The notes under the pieces: model-generated
What the model was told of the DNA's origin: nothing
What the model saw: the letters and a program-made list of their open reading frames with translations, nothing else
Databases searched by the model: none
Shown: positions 54,676 to 63,688 of the stretch, piece by piece
Position numbering within the stretch: the first letter of the stretch is position 1
Layout: every line of letters starts with the position of its first letter
Source of the DNA: JB111 sp049856295
GTDB taxonomy: Bacteria > Actinomycetota > Actinomycetes > Actinomycetales > Actinomycetaceae
Assembly (NCBI RefSeq): GCF_049856295.1
Contig: NZ_JBNDMZ010000002.1
Coordinates: 186,001-250,000, forward strand
Direction: 5' to 3'
Length of the DNA: 64,000 nt
Made by a program: the position numbers and the translations under genes

Positions 54676-55263
54676 ATGATGCAACACCCGGGACATCGGA
54701 TCGGCTACGCGCGCGTGTCGAGCAAGGACCAGAATCTCGCGCGACAACTCGAAGCTCTTGGGGAGGTCGACCGACTGTTCGAGGAGAAGCAATCCGCCGC
54801 CGGCCGGGCGGATCGCCCGGCGCTTGCCGATCTGATCCGCTACGCACGCTCGGGCGACCAGGTGGTCGTGTCGTCGATGGACCGGCTAGCGCGTTCGGTG
54901 GTCGATCTGAACCAGCTCGTCACCGAGCTCGTCGACAAGGGCGCGGCGGTCGCGTTCATTAACGAGCGGGTGAGCTTCGAGCCTGGGGCCAGCGACCCGT
55001 TTGCCGAGTTCCAGCTCAACGTCATGGGGTCCTTCGCCCAACTGGAGCGGGCCATCAGCAAGGAGCGCCAAACCGAGGGCATCCGTGCCGCAAGGGCCCG
55101 GGGAGTGTACAAGGGCCGGGCGCGAAAACTGACCGTCGAGCAGGTGGTCGAAGCGAGAAGCCTCATCAGCGATGGGATCCCGAAAGCGGAGATCGCTCGG
55201 CGGCTGGACGTTGACCGGTCGACTCTGTATCGCGCTCTCGCGCGGCAGCCGGACCGAACGTGA
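54676..55263 (+). CDS. Serine resolvase/DNA invertase (Pin/TnpR-like)
   Basis: About 195 residues. Catalytic Ser in IGYARVSSKDQNLARQ, then VVSSMDRLARSVVDLNQL, QLERAISKERQTEGIRAARA and a C-terminal HTH (IPKAEIARRLDVDRSTLYRA). It is intact but lies just outside transposon end C, with no transposase beside it. Related to TniR at 49773 but clearly divergent. ATG at 54676 is preferred; GTG at 54658 is an alternative. It may be the remaining recombinase of the element that brought the ars genes. Confidence 0.88.
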   Translation: MMQHPGHRIGYARVSSKDQNLARQLEALGEVDRLFEEKQSAAGRADRPALADLIRYARSGDQVVVSSMDRLARSVVDLNQLVTELVDKGAAVAFINERVSFEPGASDPFAEFQLNVMGSFAQLERAISKERQTEGIRAARARGVYKGRARKLTVEQVVEARSLISDGIPKAEIARRLDVDRSTLYRALARQPDRT

Positions 55264-55393
55264 GGCGGTGTTCGCCACCCGCTGCGGCGGTAGGGCTCTA
55301 GGCGACGTAGGGAGCCGGCATTTCGGTGGCCTGTAGGTCCTCGGTCTTGGAACGCGCGAGGGGGAGTGGCTATCGCCGGGTCTTGTTCCGTCC

Positions 55394-55429
55394 GAGCGAC
55401 GCCCGGCCTGGCCAGGCCGGGCGTCGCTC
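55394..55429. terminator. Perfect 36-bp palindrome downstream of arsA
   Basis: GAGCGACGCCCGGCCTG (55394-55410), two central bases GC, and the exact inverse to 55429. It lies 10 bases beyond the arsA stop and is the strongest hairpin in the window. No T run; likely a terminator for arsDA, possibly in both directions. Confidence 0.75.
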
Positions 55430-55438
55430 CTGGGCAGG

Positions 55439-57232
55439 TCACGCTGAGGTGGGCACCATCTCGACGGTTCGATCGCGCTGGCTGAGTTCGCGGAGGCCGG
55501 CGACGCCGATGGGCTCGGCTGGGAGGAGCGGTAGAACGGCGCACCGCTCGGCGGTGGCAAGGACCCGCTCGAGCTCTGCGCGTTCGTTGCCTGCGCGCTT
55601 GAGGAGCAGGGCGTTGGTGGTCTGTGCGGCGGTGAGGGAGTTGTTGATGACCCATCCCCAGGGCTCGATGCCTGCGCGCCTGAGGTCGTCCTGAAGGTGG
55701 GTCGCTTCGAGAACCGGTGTGGTCTCGGGCAGCGTGATCACGACGACCTTGGTGTGCTCGGGGTCCTGGAGGCGCATCATCGGGGTGGTGACGTTGTTGC
55801 TGTCGCCCATCTGTCGCACGACGTCGCGGTGGTAGGAGCCGGTCGCGTCGAGCAGGAGGAGGGTGTGCCCGGTGGGAGCGGTGTCCATGACGACGAAGCG
55901 CCGGCGCGCTTCGTTGACGGCCTGGGAGAAGGCCTGGAAGACGGCGATCTCTTCGGTGCACGGCGAACGCAGGTCCTCCTCGAGCGCGGCCCGGCCGGCC
56001 TCGTCGAGCGCCGCACCACGGTTCCGAAGCACCGTCTCGCGGTACGTGCGCGTGGCCTCGTCCGGGTCGATGCGCGAGACCTGGAGCCCGTCCACCGCCT
56101 CGTCGAGCGTGTCAGCCAGGTGCGCGGCCGGATCGGTCGTGGTGAGGTGGACGTCGTGCCCCCGTTCGGCGAGCGCGACGGCGACTGCCGAGGCGATGGT
56201 GGTCTTGCCGACCCCGCCCTTGCCCATGAACATGAGCAGGCCGTGGTCCTGCTGCGCGAGCTCGTCGACGAGGGCTTCGAGGTCGTCGGTGCCGGCGGGA
56301 AGTCCGGCCGGGACCTGCTCGATGGGTGCCTCTCGGCTGGTACTGGCCTCGTCGAAAAGCCCGGTGAGCGCGTCGAGGCCGACCATGTTGTCGGCCTTGA
56401 GCGGAAGTAGGTCGGTCGGGAGGCCGCGCAGCACCTCGGGCAGGTCGTTCAGCACGGCCTGCTCGCGGTCGTGGACGGCGCGTGCCAGCACGTCGCCGTC
56501 GTCCGGGAGCGGCAGCACGGCGTTGACGACTACGTGCTGCTGACGCAGACCGAGCTCGGCAAGCTCCCCGTGGGTTCTCGCGATCTCGGTGACGGCGCCG
56601 CGCTGCGGGCGGGCGACGAGCACGAGACGGGTGCGTGCCGGGTCGCCCAGGGCGTCGACGGCTTCGGCGTAGGTCGAGCGTTGGCGCTCAAGGCCGGAGA
56701 GCGGGCCCAGGCACGACGCATCCCCCTTGCCCTCGTCGAGGTAGTCGGTCCATGACCCGGGGAGCTGGAGCAGGCGGATCGTGTGGCCGGTCGGGGCGGT
56801 ATCGAAGACGACGTGGTCGAACGCGGCGGTGGTCTGCGTGTCGGTGAGCAGCCCGGTGAACTCGTTGAACGAAGCGATCTCGGTGGTGCACACCCCCGAG
56901 AGCTGTTCCTCGATGAGATCGACCTCGGGCTCGGGCAAGATGCCCCTCACGGGCCCGACGATGCTCTCCCGGTAGGTGGTCGCGGCCTCCGCGGGGTCGA
57001 TCTCGAGCGCGGACAGGCCGGGCACGGCGGCGATCTCGGTGATCGTGTTGCCGATCGCCGTGTCGAACACCTGACCCACGTTGGAGGCCGGGTCGGTGCT
57101 CACCAGGAGCACCGACCGTCCGGCCCGGGCGAGGTGCATCGCGCTGGCACAGGCGATCGACGTCTTGCCGACGCCGCCCTTGCCGGTGAGGAACAGGTAG
57201 CGGGGGGCGTCGGTGAGGAAGGTCGGGATCAC
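55439..57232 (-). CDS. arsA: Arsenite-stimulated efflux ATPase ArsA
   Basis: A 597-residue tandem-domain ATPase driving arsenite export. Two P-loops (LTGKGGVGKTS near 14; MGKGGVGKTT near 325) and two DTAPTGHT switch motifs. The three metal-site cysteines have counterparts in LSGVCTTEI, DASCLGPLSG and SPCTEEIAVF. GTG start at 57232, as upstream codons belong to the arsD region in another frame. It is 53 bases downstream of arsD. ArsA normally works with ArsB; here the nearest pump is the ACR3-like gene at 53508. Confidence 0.94.
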   Translation of the reverse strand: MIPTFLTDAPRYLFLTGKGGVGKTSIACASAMHLARAGRSVLLVSTDPASNVGQVFDTAIGNTITEIAAVPGLSALEIDPAEAATTYRESIVGPVRGILPEPEVDLIEEQLSGVCTTEIASFNEFTGLLTDTQTTAAFDHVVFDTAPTGHTIRLLQLPGSWTDYLDEGKGDASCLGPLSGLERQRSTYAEAVDALGDPARTRLVLVARPQRGAVTEIARTHGELAELGLRQQHVVVNAVLPLPDDGDVLARAVHDREQAVLNDLPEVLRGLPTDLLPLKADNMVGLDALTGLFDEASTSREAPIEQVPAGLPAGTDDLEALVDELAQQDHGLLMFMGKGGVGKTTIASAVAVALAERGHDVHLTTTDPAAHLADTLDEAVDGLQVSRIDPDEATRTYRETVLRNRGAALDEAGRAALEEDLRSPCTEEIAVFQAFSQAVNEARRRFVVMDTAPTGHTLLLLDATGSYHRDVVRQMGDSNNVTTPMMRLQDPEHTKVVVITLPETTPVLEATHLQDDLRRAGIEPWGWVINNSLTAAQTTNALLLKRAGNERAELERVLATAERCAVLPLLPAEPIGVAGLRELSQRDRTVEMVPTSA

Positions 57233-57285
57233 TAGAAGCCTTTCAGGAGGTCTGGTCGAGTGTCGGGGCAGTGAGGGACGGCGGT

Positions 57286-57687
57286 TCAGCAGCCGGTGGA
57301 TCCGCCGCCGCAGCAGCCGCCGCTGGCCGCGACCATCGACAGCTCGGGCCGCCCGCCGGGCGCCGGAGCGGTGGTCTCCTCGCCCTCGATGCCGGCCCAG
57401 CGTGCGAGCTCTGCGCGGGCGGGGTAGGTGCCCGTCCGTGCGACGGTGCCGTCCACGAGCACGAGCGGGAGGTGCTCGGAGCCGGAGACCTTGAGGAACT
57501 GCAGAACCTGGGGATTCTCGGCGAAGGCCTGCGCCTCGCTGCCGAGGTTGAAGCGGTTCACGGTGGCTCCCTGGTTCTTGAGCCAGTCCACATCGGCCGA
57601 GAAGCTCACCAGCTCCTGCGGGACGTCGGGACCGCACACGCCCGTGCTGCAGCACATGGCCGACTCGTAGACCTCGATGGTGCTCAT
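57286..57687 (-). CDS. arsD: Arsenite metallochaperone ArsD
   Basis: A 133-residue thioredoxin-fold protein that passes As(III) to ArsA. The essential cysteines are CCSTGVC (residues 12, 13, 18); further Cys pairs are at the end (SGGCCGGGSTGC). ESAMCCSTGVCGPDVPQELV is the ArsD signature. AGGGAG precedes the ATG. First gene of arsDA, divergent from arsR. Confidence 0.95.
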   Translation of the reverse strand: MSTIEVYESAMCCSTGVCGPDVPQELVSFSADVDWLKNQGATVNRFNLGSEAQAFAENPQVLQFLKVSGSEHLPLVLVDGTVARTGTYPARAELARWAGIEGEETTAPAPGGRPELSMVAASGGCCGGGSTGC

Positions 57688-57704
57688 GATGACTCCCTAG
57701 GTGG

Positions 57705-57760
57705 ATCGAGATTGATCGATGCAAGGACGACCGTAGACCCTTAGATCGACCATTGTCGAT
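57705..57760. promoter_or_regulatory. Twin operator dyads between arsD and arsR
   Basis: ATCGAGATTGATCGAT (57705-57720) and ATCGACCATTGTCGAT (57745-57760) have the same 6-4-6 layout with ATCGA/TCGAT arms; the second is a perfect inverted repeat. Centres are 40 bases apart. They lie in the 93-base divergent promoter region and are the probable ArsR binding sites, one for each direction. Confidence 0.78.
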
Positions 57761-57780
57761 TCACGGACCATACTGGGGGT

Positions 57781-58170
57781 ATGACGAACCCGACGACGTT
57801 GGCCGCTCCGCACACCGCGGCCGACGACTGCTGTCCGGTAGTAGTGCGTGAGCACGTAGTGATCGAGGAAGTGGCCACGCTGAGCAGGGCGTTCAAGGCC
57901 CTCGGCGACCCGACCAGGTTGCGCCTCCTTGCCAGCATCGGCGGACACCCCGGGGACAGCGCCTGCGTCTGCGACCTGACCGAGCCGCTCGGACTGAGCC
58001 AGTCGACCGTCTCCCACCACTTGAAGGTCCTTCGCGAGGCCGGGCTGATCGAGGGGGAGCGCCGAGGCACCTGGGTGCACTACCGCCTTCTGCCCGGAGC
58101 GCTGCGAGAGCTCGGTGCCGCACTGAGCGACGCTGCCAACCACGCGCTGCCCGGCGAGCCCAGCGCCTGA
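57781..58170 (+). CDS. arsR: ArsR-family arsenic-responsive repressor
   Basis: A 129-residue ArsR/SmtB protein. HTH: LGLSQSTVSHHLKVLREAGL. Candidate As(III) ligands are CVC (SACVCDLTEPLG) in the ArsR alpha-3 position, plus a Cys pair near the N-terminus (DDCCPVV). It diverges from arsDA with two operator-like dyads between, so it probably controls both sides. A possible -10 (CATACT) is six bases before the ATG. Confidence 0.92.
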   Translation: MTNPTTLAAPHTAADDCCPVVVREHVVIEEVATLSRAFKALGDPTRLRLLASIGGHPGDSACVCDLTEPLGLSQSTVSHHLKVLREAGLIEGERRGTWVHYRLLPGALRELGAALSDAANHALPGEPSA

Positions 58171-58228
58171 CGAGCAGCGCCTGCCCCGGTCGCGCACCAC
58201 TTGACTACCCCCAACCCCCTCAGCCATC

Positions 58229-58239
58229 ATTGACTCAAT
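58229..58239 (+). promoter_or_regulatory. Short dyad at the start of the ArsR-ArsC fusion gene
   Basis: ATTGACTCAAT is an 11-bp inverted repeat overlapping the start codon (58238). It is of a different type from the arsDA/arsR dyads and may be an autoregulatory site for the fusion protein's HTH. Confidence 0.4.
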
Positions 58240-58903
58240 GAACACTGAGGCAATCACGCAGAGGGTGGAGCTCCACGCGGCTCTTGCCGACGCCGCCCGG
58301 TTACGGATCGTCGACACACTGAGCCTCGGGGATGCCGCGCCCTCCGAGCTCGCACGAAGCATCGACATGCCGTCCAACCTGATGGCGCACCACCTGGCGG
58401 TGCTCGAGCGCGCGGGCATCGTCGACCGGAAGAAGTCAGAGGGCGACCGCAGGAGGAGCTACGTCCAGCTCGTCCCCGGCGCGCTCGACGTCCTCGCCCT
58501 CCGGCCGGCCCGCGTGGTCCCACGCGTGCTGTTCGTCTGCACCCACAACTCCGCCCGTTCTCACCTCGCGGCCGCCCTGTGGCGCCGGGCCAGCGCGGTG
58601 TTGGCGGCTTCGGCCGGCACGCACCCGGCCGATCGGATCAACCCGTCCGCGGTCGCCACCGCCGAGCGGCACGGCTTGCACATGCCGTCGATCAGCCCGC
58701 AGCACATCGACGCGGTACATGCCCCGGATGACTTCATCGTCAGCGTCTGCGACCGCGCGCACGAGGAGCTCGACATCCCGATCGACATCCACTGGTCCGT
58801 CCCGGAGCCCGTCGGCACGGGATCGAACCAAGCCTTCGAGGCGGCCTATACCGATCTCGCTCGCCGGGTCACGACCCTGGCCCAGGTCCTCGATTCAGCC
58901 TGA
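58238..58903 (+). CDS. ArsR-ArsC fusion: HTH repressor joined to arsenate reductase domain
   Basis: A 221-residue protein with two modules. Residues 1-90 form an ArsR-like winged helix (LADAARLRIVDTLSLG, LMAHHLAVLERAGIVDR). Residues 95-221 are a low-molecular-weight phosphatase/ArsC fold with the loop VLFVCTHNSARSHLAAAL (Cys-x5-Arg). The later cysteines of a thioredoxin-type ArsC are reduced to one (VSVCDRAHEE), so reductase activity is uncertain. The fusion could sense arsenate or couple reduction to gene control. Sixty-seven bases after arsR, same strand. Confidence 0.88.
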   Translation: MNTEAITQRVELHAALADAARLRIVDTLSLGDAAPSELARSIDMPSNLMAHHLAVLERAGIVDRKKSEGDRRRSYVQLVPGALDVLALRPARVVPRVLFVCTHNSARSHLAAALWRRASAVLAASAGTHPADRINPSAVATAERHGLHMPSISPQHIDAVHAPDDFIVSVCDRAHEELDIPIDIHWSVPEPVGTGSNQAFEAAYTDLARRVTTLAQVLDSA

Positions 58904-58940
58904 CTATCAGCACCTCCACCCACCCCAAGGAAGTCACCAC

Positions 58941-59351
58941 ATGAGCAAGCAGCCCAGCGTCATGTTCGTCTGCGTCCACAACGCCGGACGGTCCCAGATG
59001 GCCGCCGGATACATGAGCGCCCTGTCTGACGGACGGGTCGAGGTCCGGTCGGCCGGCACCATGCCGGCGGACCAGATCAACCCCGTCGCCGTGGAGGCGA
59101 TGCGCGAGGACGGCATCGACATCACCACCGCGCGTCCGAAGGTCCTCAAGGCCGACGACGTCCAGGCCTCCGACGTAGTGATCACCATGGGCTGCGGGGA
59201 TGAGTGCCCATTCTTCCCGGGCGTCCGCTACGAGGACTGGCCCCTGGCCGACCCGGCGGGCCAGGGCATCGACGCCGTGCGCCCGATCCGCGACGAGATC
59301 CGCGGCCGCGTCGAGGAGCTCCTCCACGAGCTCCTGCCCGTCAAGGCGTGA
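58941..59351 (+). CDS. arsC: Thioredoxin-coupled arsenate reductase
   Basis: A 136-residue ArsC of the low-molecular-weight phosphatase class reducing As(V) to As(III). P-loop: MFVCVHNAGRSQMAAGYM (nucleophile Cys). The resolving Cys pair lies in TMGCGDECPFFPG, and DWPLADPAG is the general-acid loop. AAGGAAG precedes the ATG. The gene runs directly into trxB, and trxA follows, which fits its use of thioredoxin. Confidence 0.95.
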   Translation: MSKQPSVMFVCVHNAGRSQMAAGYMSALSDGRVEVRSAGTMPADQINPVAVEAMREDGIDITTARPKVLKADDVQASDVVITMGCGDECPFFPGVRYEDWPLADPAGQGIDAVRPIRDEIRGRVEELLHELLPVKA

Positions 59352-59356
59352 TCCCC

Positions 59357-60349
59357 GTGAGCACAGCTCCCGCCACGGCGGACGTCCGCGACGTCATCAT
59401 CATCGGCTCCGGCCCTGCCGGCTACACAGCAGCCATCTACGCGGCCCGCGCCCAGCTGCGCCCGCTGGTCATCGCCGGCGAGCTGGACGCCGGCGGTGCG
59501 CTGATGAACACCACCGAGGTCGAGAACTTCCCCGGATTCCCCGACGGAATCATGGGACCCGACCTCATGGACAAGATGCAGACCCAGGCCGAGAAGTTCG
59601 GAGCCGAGGTCGTGTACGCCACTGCCACATCGGTGGACCTCACCGGCCCGGTCAAGACCGTCACCACCGACGAGGCGACCTACCGCGCACGAGCAGTGAT
59701 CCTCGCCAACGGCTCGGCCTACCGAAAGCTCGGGCTCGACGGCGAGGAGCGGCTGACCGGCCGCGGAGTGTCCTGGTGCGCGACCTGCGACGGGTTCTTC
59801 TTCCGCGGCCAGGAGATCGCCGTCGTGGGCGGGGGTGACAGCGCCGTGGAGGAGGCCACCTTCCTGACGAAGTTCGCCGACAAGGTCTACCTCGTCCACC
59901 GCCGCGACAGCCTGCGCGCATCGAAGATCATGGCGGACCGCGCCCTGGCGAACGAGAAGATCCAGCTGGTCTGGAACAGCGAGGTCACCGAGATCCACGG
60001 TCAGGACAAGGTCTCAGGACTCACCCTCCGCGACACGGTGACCGGCCAGACCCGCGACCTGCCCGTCACCGGCCTGTTCGTCGCCATCGGTCACGACCCC
60101 CGCACAGCCGTCCTCGACGGCCAGGTCGAGCTCGACGAGGACGGCTACATCCTCACAGCCGCGCCCACGACCACCACCAACCTCCCCGGCGTATTCGCGT
60201 GCGGCGACGCTGTCGACCACACCTACCGGCAGGCGATCACGGCCGCGGGCACCGGCTGCTCCGCAGCGCTGGACGCCGCGCGCTATCTCGCCAACCTTCC
60301 TGTGCTCACCCCCGAGCCCACTGCCTCCGAGCTCGCGCTCACCCACTGA
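59357..60349 (+). CDS. trxB: Thioredoxin reductase
   Basis: A 330-residue NADPH-dependent flavoprotein. FAD site DVIIIGSGPAGYTAAIYAAR, redox pair WCATCDGFFF, NADPH site EIAVVGGGDSAVEEATFL and the closing GVFACGDAVDHTYRQAITAA. The GTG at 59357 is chosen; another GTG at 59348 overlaps the arsC stop. It regenerates the TrxA encoded 10 bases downstream, forming a dedicated electron chain for arsenate reduction (compare arsTX-type operons). Confidence 0.94.
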   Translation: MSTAPATADVRDVIIIGSGPAGYTAAIYAARAQLRPLVIAGELDAGGALMNTTEVENFPGFPDGIMGPDLMDKMQTQAEKFGAEVVYATATSVDLTGPVKTVTTDEATYRARAVILANGSAYRKLGLDGEERLTGRGVSWCATCDGFFFRGQEIAVVGGGDSAVEEATFLTKFADKVYLVHRRDSLRASKIMADRALANEKIQLVWNSEVTEIHGQDKVSGLTLRDTVTGQTRDLPVTGLFVAIGHDPRTAVLDGQVELDEDGYILTAAPTTTTNLPGVFACGDAVDHTYRQAITAAGTGCSAALDAARYLANLPVLTPEPTASELALTH

Positions 60350-60359
60350 GAGGACCGAC

Positions 60360-60683
60360 ATGAGCAACGTTCCCGACATCACCGACGCCACCTTCGACGC
60401 CACGGTCCTCGGCTCCGAGGGGCCGGTCCTGGTCGACATCTGGGCCACCTGGTGCGCCCCGTGCCGCCGCACGACCCCGATCATCGAGGAGCTCGCCGCC
60501 GAGCACGGCGAGAAGATCCAGTTCGTCAAGGTCGACGCCGACGCCAACACCGAGACGGTCACCAGGTACGGCGTCACCTCCATCCCCACCTTCAACCTGT
60601 TCGTGGGCGGCGAGCTCGTCAAGAGCCTCACGGGGGCGCGGACGAAGACCCAGTTCCTCGAGGAGCTCGCCGAGTACCTCTGA
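60360..60683 (+). CDS. trxA: Thioredoxin
   Basis: A 107-residue thioredoxin with the active site WCAPC in VDIWATWCAPCRRTTPII, the cis-Pro loop SIPTFNLFVGGELV and no signal peptide. One feature is less common: Arg-Arg follows the second Cys. It ends the arsC-trxB-trxA row. Likely reduces ArsC and the ArsC-like proteins nearby. Confidence 0.95.
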   Translation: MSNVPDITDATFDATVLGSEGPVLVDIWATWCAPCRRTTPIIEELAAEHGEKIQFVKVDADANTETVTRYGVTSIPTFNLFVGGELVKSLTGARTKTQFLEELAEYL

Positions 60684-60762
60684 CCCGGGGGCCGACACGC
60701 GGGCCCGACCGCGACCACCCCCGGCGACAGGGACGAGGAGATCGCCCGTATGATCGACCGTG

Positions 60763-61119
60763 ATGAATCAGTCCACCGAGCAGGCGCCCCGCGGTCAGAC
60801 ACCGGCGCCCGCTCCCGCCCCGAGCAGCCCGGTCCAGGCCGTCCTCGGTCGCGAACAGGCCGAGGCCACGGCCAGCATGCTGCGCGTGGTCTCCGACCCG
60901 AGCCGGCTGCAGCTGCTCAGCCTCATCCAGAACGCACCGAACGGCCACGCACGGATCACCGACCTGACGGTGGCACTCGGGCTCAGGCAGCCAACCGTGA
61001 CCTACCACGTCAAGGTGCTCGTCGAGGCCGGGGTGGTCCGCCGAGAGGCGCGCGGCCGCGAGGTGCTCCTCTCGATCGTTCCCGATCGTTTGACGACGAT
61101 CTCCGACCTGCTGCGGTAG
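60763..61119 (+). CDS. ArsR-family regulator (no metal cysteines)
   Basis: A 118-residue protein with a Pro/Ala-rich N-tail and an ArsR winged helix (MLRVVSDPSRLQLLSLIQ; LGLRQPTVTYHVKVLVEAGV). It has no cysteine at all, so it does not sense arsenite by the usual thiol site. TATGAT lies at 60749-60754, eight bases before the ATG, and GTG at 60760 is an alternative start. Position suggests control of the following reductase gene. Confidence 0.85.
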   Translation: MNQSTEQAPRGQTPAPAPAPSSPVQAVLGREQAEATASMLRVVSDPSRLQLLSLIQNAPNGHARITDLTVALGLRQPTVTYHVKVLVEAGVVRREARGREVLLSIVPDRLTTISDLLR

Positions 61120-61146
61120 TTCCCGTTCCTCTGCCCCGGAGTCGAG

Positions 61147-62064
61147 ATGGTCATTGAGCCGTCTCTGTCACGCCAGGTCGAGGCCATGGCGAAAGCGGTC
61201 CGGGTGCAGCTGCTCTCCCGCATCATCCGTGACGCCGACTGGGAGGTCGCCGCCGAGCGGCTGGTCGGCCCGGGCGGTGAGGTGGAGCAGATTGAGGAGC
61301 ACCTGCTCGACATGTGCCGCACCGGTGTCCTCGACTGCCGGCCGGCTCCGGACGGTCAGTGGCTGTTCTCTCCCACGCATGACGGCCTCGTTCGGTTCGG
61401 AAGCGTCGCCCTGGAGGACGTGCAGGAGATCCCAGCACCGCCGACCCGCGCGCACGAGCGCCAGCTCGTGCGCACCTCGGTCGCACTGGCCGAGCAGTAC
61501 CGCGGGGTCTTCGCTCCCGAGACCGTTGAGAAGTACGTGCGGGAGAGCTACGCGCTCCTGGCGTCGCGCGCCAGCATCCGCACCCACCTCCCCGTCCTCA
61601 CGCAGCGGTTCGCCGCCGACCGGCTCGGTGCGCTCGCCCAGGCCGAAGGGCTCGTCCGACTACCGGGCCTGGACATCCTTTTCGTCTGCGTGCGCAACGC
61701 CGGACGGTCCCAGATCGCGGCGGCCGTCCTCCGCTCGCTCATCGGTGACCGCGCCCGCATCCGTACAGCCGGCTCAGCGCCGGCAGCACGCATCGACCCC
61801 ACGGTCCGCACGGTCCTCGAGCGACGTGGGCTGCCCCTGGTGACAGAGTTTCCCCGGCCACTCACGGACGAGATCGTGCGTGCCTCCGACTACGTCGTCA
61901 CGATGGGCTGCGGCGACGCGTGCCCGATTTACCCCGGCCGGCAGTACCTCGACTGGCCGGTCGCCGACCCGGCGAACCAGCCGATCCACGTCGTGGAGGT
62001 GATCGCCGACGACATCACGGCGCGGGTCACGGGGCTGGTCGAGAGTGCGGCGGTAGGTCGCTGA
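61147..62064 (+). CDS. Three-domain arsenate reductase-like protein
   Basis: A 305-residue protein. Residues 1-95 look like a winged-helix or ArsR-related region (ITRDADWEVAAERL-like helices) without cysteine-based sensor; residues 105-165 match a three-helix dimerisation bundle (AEQYRGVFAPETVEKYVRES); residues 175-305 are an ArsC domain with ILFVCVRNAGRSQIAAAVL, the Cys pair in MGCGDACPIYPG and DWPVADPAN. Similar bundle-ArsC proteins occur in actinobacteria. All catalytic cysteines are present. Its end overlaps the convergent regulator gene by 38 bases. Confidence 0.85.
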   Translation: MVIEPSLSRQVEAMAKAVRVQLLSRIIRDADWEVAAERLVGPGGEVEQIEEHLLDMCRTGVLDCRPAPDGQWLFSPTHDGLVRFGSVALEDVQEIPAPPTRAHERQLVRTSVALAEQYRGVFAPETVEKYVRESYALLASRASIRTHLPVLTQRFAADRLGALAQAEGLVRLPGLDILFVCVRNAGRSQIAAAVLRSLIGDRARIRTAGSAPAARIDPTVRTVLERRGLPLVTEFPRPLTDEIVRASDYVVTMGCGDACPIYPGRQYLDWPVADPANQPIHVVEVIADDITARVTGLVESAAVGR

Positions 62065-62791
62065 GAGCCGGCGAGCTCATGCGGTAGCCGACCCCGCGGA
62101 TGGTCTGTATCGGGTGGCCGGCACCGGCCTCCGCCAGGCGCTGGCGCAGGCGCGCCACCGTGGTCATGAGCGTGGCGTCGGAGACGCTCAGGCCGGGCCA
62201 GCCGGCTCGCCGGAGCTCTTCTGTGGCCACGACCTCGTCCGCACGCTCGGCCAGCGCGAGGAGAAGGCTGAACTCTCGCGGCGCGACGTGCACGCGCTGG
62301 CCGCCAAGGACGAGCTCCATGCTGGTGGGCTCGAGGGTGAGCGCGCCGACATGCAGGACGGACAGGTCGGACTTCCTGGCGGGAAGCTCGCGGACAGCGT
62401 CAAGCAACGTGTCGAGCCGATAGGGCAGGTCCACGACCGGGCGTCCGCCGGCAGCGATGATCGGCGCCGCGTCGTCCACCGCTTCGGTGCGCAGTGCGAC
62501 CAGCACGGGCATCGCGAACTCGGAGCGAAGTAGCGTCACCAGGCGCACCGCGTCGCCGATCGGGGTGGTGACCGACAGGACGACGGCGTCCGGCCGGTGC
62601 TCGGCGATGTGCACCAGTGCGTGCAGGACGTCGCCGTGGAGTGTGACCTCGAGGCCGCCGGCCGCGAGCTCGGACAGAATCGGGGAGGATGTGTCCAGGT
62701 CCGGGTCCACCAGCACGATCGACCGTGCGCTGGTCCGTGGCCAGTGCCTGCCCGCCGTGCGTCTCGTCGTTGAGCCCACGAGGATGGTCAT
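62027..62791 (-). CDS. OmpR-type winged-helix regulator with degenerate receiver domain
   Basis: A 254-residue protein. Residues about 20-135 have receiver-like folding (SIVLVDPDLDTSSPILSELA), but at the phosphorylation position the sequence reads DAVVLSVTTP, with Ser in place of Asp. The DNA-binding domain is complete (VAPREFSLLLALAERADEVV; LRQRLAEAGAGHPIQTIRGVGYRM). ATG with AGGAG four bases upstream. It lies beside pstB and may control phosphate or arsenate genes without classic phosphorylation. Confidence 0.85.
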   Translation of the reverse strand: MTILVGSTTRRTAGRHWPRTSARSIVLVDPDLDTSSPILSELAAGGLEVTLHGDVLHALVHIAEHRPDAVVLSVTTPIGDAVRLVTLLRSEFAMPVLVALRTEAVDDAAPIIAAGGRPVVDLPYRLDTLLDAVRELPARKSDLSVLHVGALTLEPTSMELVLGGQRVHVAPREFSLLLALAERADEVVATEELRRAGWPGLSVSDATLMTTVARLRQRLAEAGAGHPIQTIRGVGYRMSSPALSDLPPHSRPAP

Positions 62792-62801
62792 GTCTCTCCT
62801 G

Positions 62802-63686
<885 letters not shown>

Positions 63687-63688
63687 CG

